NCBI GenBank assembly: GCA_026197015.1 | Contig: JAPHRB010000086.1 | Coordinates: 1 to 7,469, forward strand | Direction: 5' to 3' | Origin: Gammaproteobacteria bacterium | GTDB lineage: Bacteria; Pseudomonadota; Gammaproteobacteria; SZUA-229 | Length of the DNA stretch: 7,469 nucleotides | Shown: in pieces, positions 6,364 to 7,469 of the stretch | Layout of the letters: each line of letters opens with the position of its first letter | Numbering within the stretch: position 1 is the stretch's first letter | Notes under the pieces: generated by a model | What the model saw: only the letters and a program-made list of their open reading frames with translations | Told to the model about the DNA's origin: nothing | The model's database searches: none | Translations under genes and position numbers: made by a program

Positions 6364-7029
6364 TTAATCATCACCACTAAAAGCACTTAGTAAGTGTAAT
6401 AGTGCCTGGAACAGGTTAATAATAGACAGGAACAGGCTGGCAGTTGCCATTATATAGTTAGTTTCACCGCCATGAATGATTGATGATGTTTGATATAAAA
6501 TCAGACCACTCATCAGCATTACGATAGCACCACTAACAACCAGACCCATTACAGGCATTTGCAGGAAGATATTAGCTAGAGCCGCAACAAGCACTACCAG
6601 CATACCTACCATAAGGAAACCACCCATAAAGCTGAAATCTTTACGTGTAGTTAACGCATAACCTGATAAACCAAGGAATATAACGCCGGTGCCACCCAGG
6701 GCAGTTGAAACCACGCTAGGGTTAACAGCCAGGTACATATTCATCATTGGTGCCATACCAAGACCAATCAGACCTGTGAAAGCAAATATTACGGGTATAC
6801 CTGCCGCAGAATTAGCTGTGCGGGGTAATACGAACCAGAGCAAACCAATAGCACCAAAAGTTGCAATCATAGCAACGCCTTGTCCGATCTGCATTTGCAT
6901 GCCAATGAACGCAGTAAAAGCACTAAAGATTAGTGTGATAGATAACAACATATAAGTATTTTTCAATACCTTATTTGTTGCAAGAATCGACTCTTGTGAG
7001 CGGCCTATGGAAATATTCGGATTGTTCAT
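6364..7029 (-). CDS. yccA: Bax inhibitor-1 / YccA family membrane protein
   Basis: This 221-aa inner membrane protein has about seven hydrophobic helices and the family's C-terminal signature LILYQTSSIIHGGETNYI followed by ATASLFLSIINLFQALLHLL. In E. coli, YccA is a substrate and modulator of the FtsH protease that protects SecY when translocons jam. The cytoplasmic N-terminus reads MNNPNISIGRSQESILATNK, typical of YccA. I place the start at the ATG at 7029, with GAG six bases upstream. An in-frame ATG at 7044 has no ribosome binding site, and a TTG at 7113 would add residues that the family lacks. A weak promoter match upstream is TTGTCA (complement of 7085-7090) with TAAACC 17 bases on. It is divergent from the tRNA-Ser gene; yccA and serT are also neighbours in E. 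coli. Confidence 0.93.
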   Translation of the reverse strand: MNNPNISIGRSQESILATNKVLKNTYMLLSITLIFSAFTAFIGMQMQIGQGVAMIATFGAIGLLWFVLPRTANSAAGIPVIFAFTGLIGLGMAPMMNMYLAVNPSVVSTALGGTGVIFLGLSGYALTTRKDFSFMGGFLMVGMLVVLVAALANIFLQMPVMGLVVSGAIVMLMSGLILYQTSSIIHGGETNYIMATASLFLSIINLFQALLHLLSAFSGDD

Positions 7030-7153
7030 TAATTTCTCGTACATTAAGTTATTAAAGTTAAGGTTTAGGTTAACACTGAGGATATGACAAGGCAAAGTAA
7101 ATATTAGTTCCAAAAATATTCACAAGGGACTGGTTTTACAAAGATTTTTCATG

Positions 7154-7159
7154 TATTCT
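7154..7159 (+). promoter_or_regulatory. Candidate -10 element and GC-rich discriminator for tRNA-Ser
   Basis: TATTCT (7154-7159) is followed by ACCGCCCC, a GC-rich discriminator typical of stable-RNA promoters under stringent control. No good -35 lies 16-18 bases upstream (TGGTTT at 7131-7136 is the best). The tRNA would then have a leader of about 24 bases containing AAGCGCTT (7176-7183), removed by RNase P. Confidence 0.4.
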
Positions 7160-7189
7160 ACCGCCCCTCGACGCTAAGCGCTTGAACCT

Positions 7190-7279
7190 GGAGAGGTGGC
7201 AGAGTGGTCGAATGCACCGGTCTTGAAAACCGGCGTCGGTTTATCCCGACCCAGGGTTCGAATCCCTGCCTCTCCGCCA
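7190..7279 (+). tRNA. serT: tRNA-Ser (anticodon UGA)
   Basis: The 90-base gene folds into a complete cloverleaf with CCA encoded. The acceptor stem is GGAGAGG with CCTCTCC (7269-7275) and the discriminator is G7276. The anticodon stem CCGGT/ACCGG encloses CTTGAAA, with anticodon TGA at 7224-7226. The long variable arm GTCGG/CCGAC marks a class II tRNA. The T arm is CAGGG-TTCGAAT-CCCTG. With a UGA anticodon and a G discriminator it is a serine tRNA reading UCA and related UCN codons. Its last ten bases lie within a long inverted repeat shared with the terminator. Confidence 0.97.
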
Positions 7280-7338
7280 TATCCATAAAAAAAGCCCACC
7301 TAAAATAGGTGGGCTTTTTTTATGGATATGGCGGAGAG
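7270..7338. repeat. Perfect 33-bp inverted repeat spanning tRNA 3' end and terminator
   Basis: The arms 7270-7302 and 7306-7338 are exact reverse complements around AAA. The left arm contains the tRNA 3' end (CTCTCCGCCA), the post-tRNA spacer ATATCCAT lies partly in it, and then the terminator half follows. A terminator needs only the inner part, so the outer 17 bp, including tRNA sequence, are unexplained by termination. Past the arm, 7339-7354 continues as a diverged inverted copy of the T arm. Confidence 0.9.
7287..7321 (+). terminator. Bidirectional intrinsic terminator of tRNA-Ser
   Basis: A 9-bp GC-rich stem, GCCCACCTA/TAGGTGGGC, with an AAA loop is flanked by seven A on the left and seven T on the right. 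It is a strong Rho-independent terminator for the tRNA and, by symmetry, for any leftward transcript. It begins seven bases after the CCA end. Confidence 0.92.
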
Positions 7339-7354
7339 ACATCGGATTAGAACC
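7330..7354 (-). pseudogene. Inverted partial copy of the tRNA-Ser 3' end
   Basis: Read on the minus strand this segment gives GGTTCTAATCC, a six-base diverged stretch, then TCTCCGCC, against GGTTCGAATCC...TCTCCGCC in the tRNA at 7255-7278. The T loop has one change and the T stem is degraded, with a one-base length difference. Nothing resembling the 5' half of a tRNA lies further right, so this is a fragment, not a gene. Confidence 0.65.
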
Positions 7355-7362
7355 AACTTCGA

Positions 7363-7386
7363 AAAAAACGCAGGAAAGCGTTTTTT
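7363..7386. repeat. Hairpin with A/T-run arms, terminator-like
   Basis: AAAAAACGC and GCGTTTTTT are perfect arms around AGGAAA. The core has only three G-C pairs, so it would be a weak bidirectional terminator. It may belong to a mobile palindromic repeat together with the hairpin at 7419-7440. Confidence 0.55.
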
Positions 7387-7407
7387 GACGCGAAAGCTTC
7401 TATCGCG

Positions 7408-7440
7408 CCCCGCAGGGGTGGCGTACAAGGATGTACGCCA
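7408..7440. repeat. Palindromic intergenic repeat (two hairpins)
   Basis: CCCC-GCA-GGGG (7408-7418) is followed directly by TGGCGTAC-AAGGAT-GTACGCCA (7419-7440), a perfect 8-bp stem. Hairpins of the type GGCGTAC-N6-GTACGCC recall dispersed intergenic repeats in gammaproteobacterial genomes (recollection, not searched). No gene is visible in 7355-7469; a 40-codon minus-strand open stretch running off the window end is probably repeat sequence. Confidence 0.55.
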
Positions 7441-7469
7441 TCAATCCCTCTACCAGTGCATAGTGACAG

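Noticed and set aside
6689..6955. 88-aa plus-strand frame opposite yccA
   Set aside because: It is fully antisense to a clear BI-1 family gene; its composition reflects the complement of membrane helices.
7190..7354. Phage or island attachment site at the tRNA-Ser 3' end
   Set aside because: An att duplication should be a direct repeat of the tRNA end; here the copy is inverted, and no integrase is in the window. It is kept only as one possible origin of the inverted repeat.
7347..7469. Minus-strand open stretch (40 codons, ...AIEAFASKNAFLRFFRSWF) running off the window
   Set aside because: It lies over two hairpin repeats and the inverted tRNA fragment, and no start is visible. It is more likely repeat sequence than a gene, though its upstream part is outside the window.

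Overview
The window looks like chromosomal DNA from a moderately AT-rich gammaproteobacterium. AccA and TilS are of the gammaproteobacterial type, accA-tilS is a familiar neighbour pair in that class, and a YccA-type Bax-inhibitor-1 protein next to a UGA-anticodon tRNA-Ser recalls the E. coli yccA-serT arrangement (from memory, not searched). I cannot name a genus. Most of the window is core or housekeeping sequence. I see no defence system, CRISPR array, transposase or phage gene.

Layout. Positions 1-302 are a gene-poor block bounded by two inverted, imperfect 33-bp hairpin repeats (REPIN- or MITE-like). Positions 354-2054 (minus) encode a soluble REC-GGDEF-EAL response regulator for cyclic-di-GMP turnover. 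Positions 2055-2393 are a divergent intergenic region with candidate accA promoters and, just upstream of accA, two adjacent palindromes whose arms can re-pair with each other. Positions 2394-4683 (plus) are accA and tilS, overlapping by 20 bases. Convergent to them are two minus-strand genes, a 72-aa DUF2892/YgaP-type membrane protein followed by a membrane-anchored coiled-coil PDZ protein (5797 down to 4713). Positions 5798-6090 hold no convincing gene. Positions 6091-6270 (minus) encode a 59-aa two-helix membrane protein downstream of yccA (6364-7029, minus), with a perfect 24-bp palindrome between them. A divergent tRNA-Ser(UGA) lies at 7190-7279.

The most unusual structure is at the right end. 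A perfect 33-bp inverted repeat with a 3-base loop runs from inside the tRNA acceptor stem, through the tRNA terminator, and into an inverted, partly degraded copy of the tRNA 3' end. Two further hairpins follow at 7363-7386 and 7419-7440.

Functionally, accA (fatty acid synthesis) and tilS (decoding of AUA codons) are essential-type genes that look translationally coupled. The GGDEF-EAL protein stands alone as a signalling gene with no partner kinase in view. The membrane proteins on the minus strand (YccA, the 59-aa protein, DUF2892, PDZ) suggest envelope quality control, but only YccA has a well-described role (modulating FtsH in E. coli).
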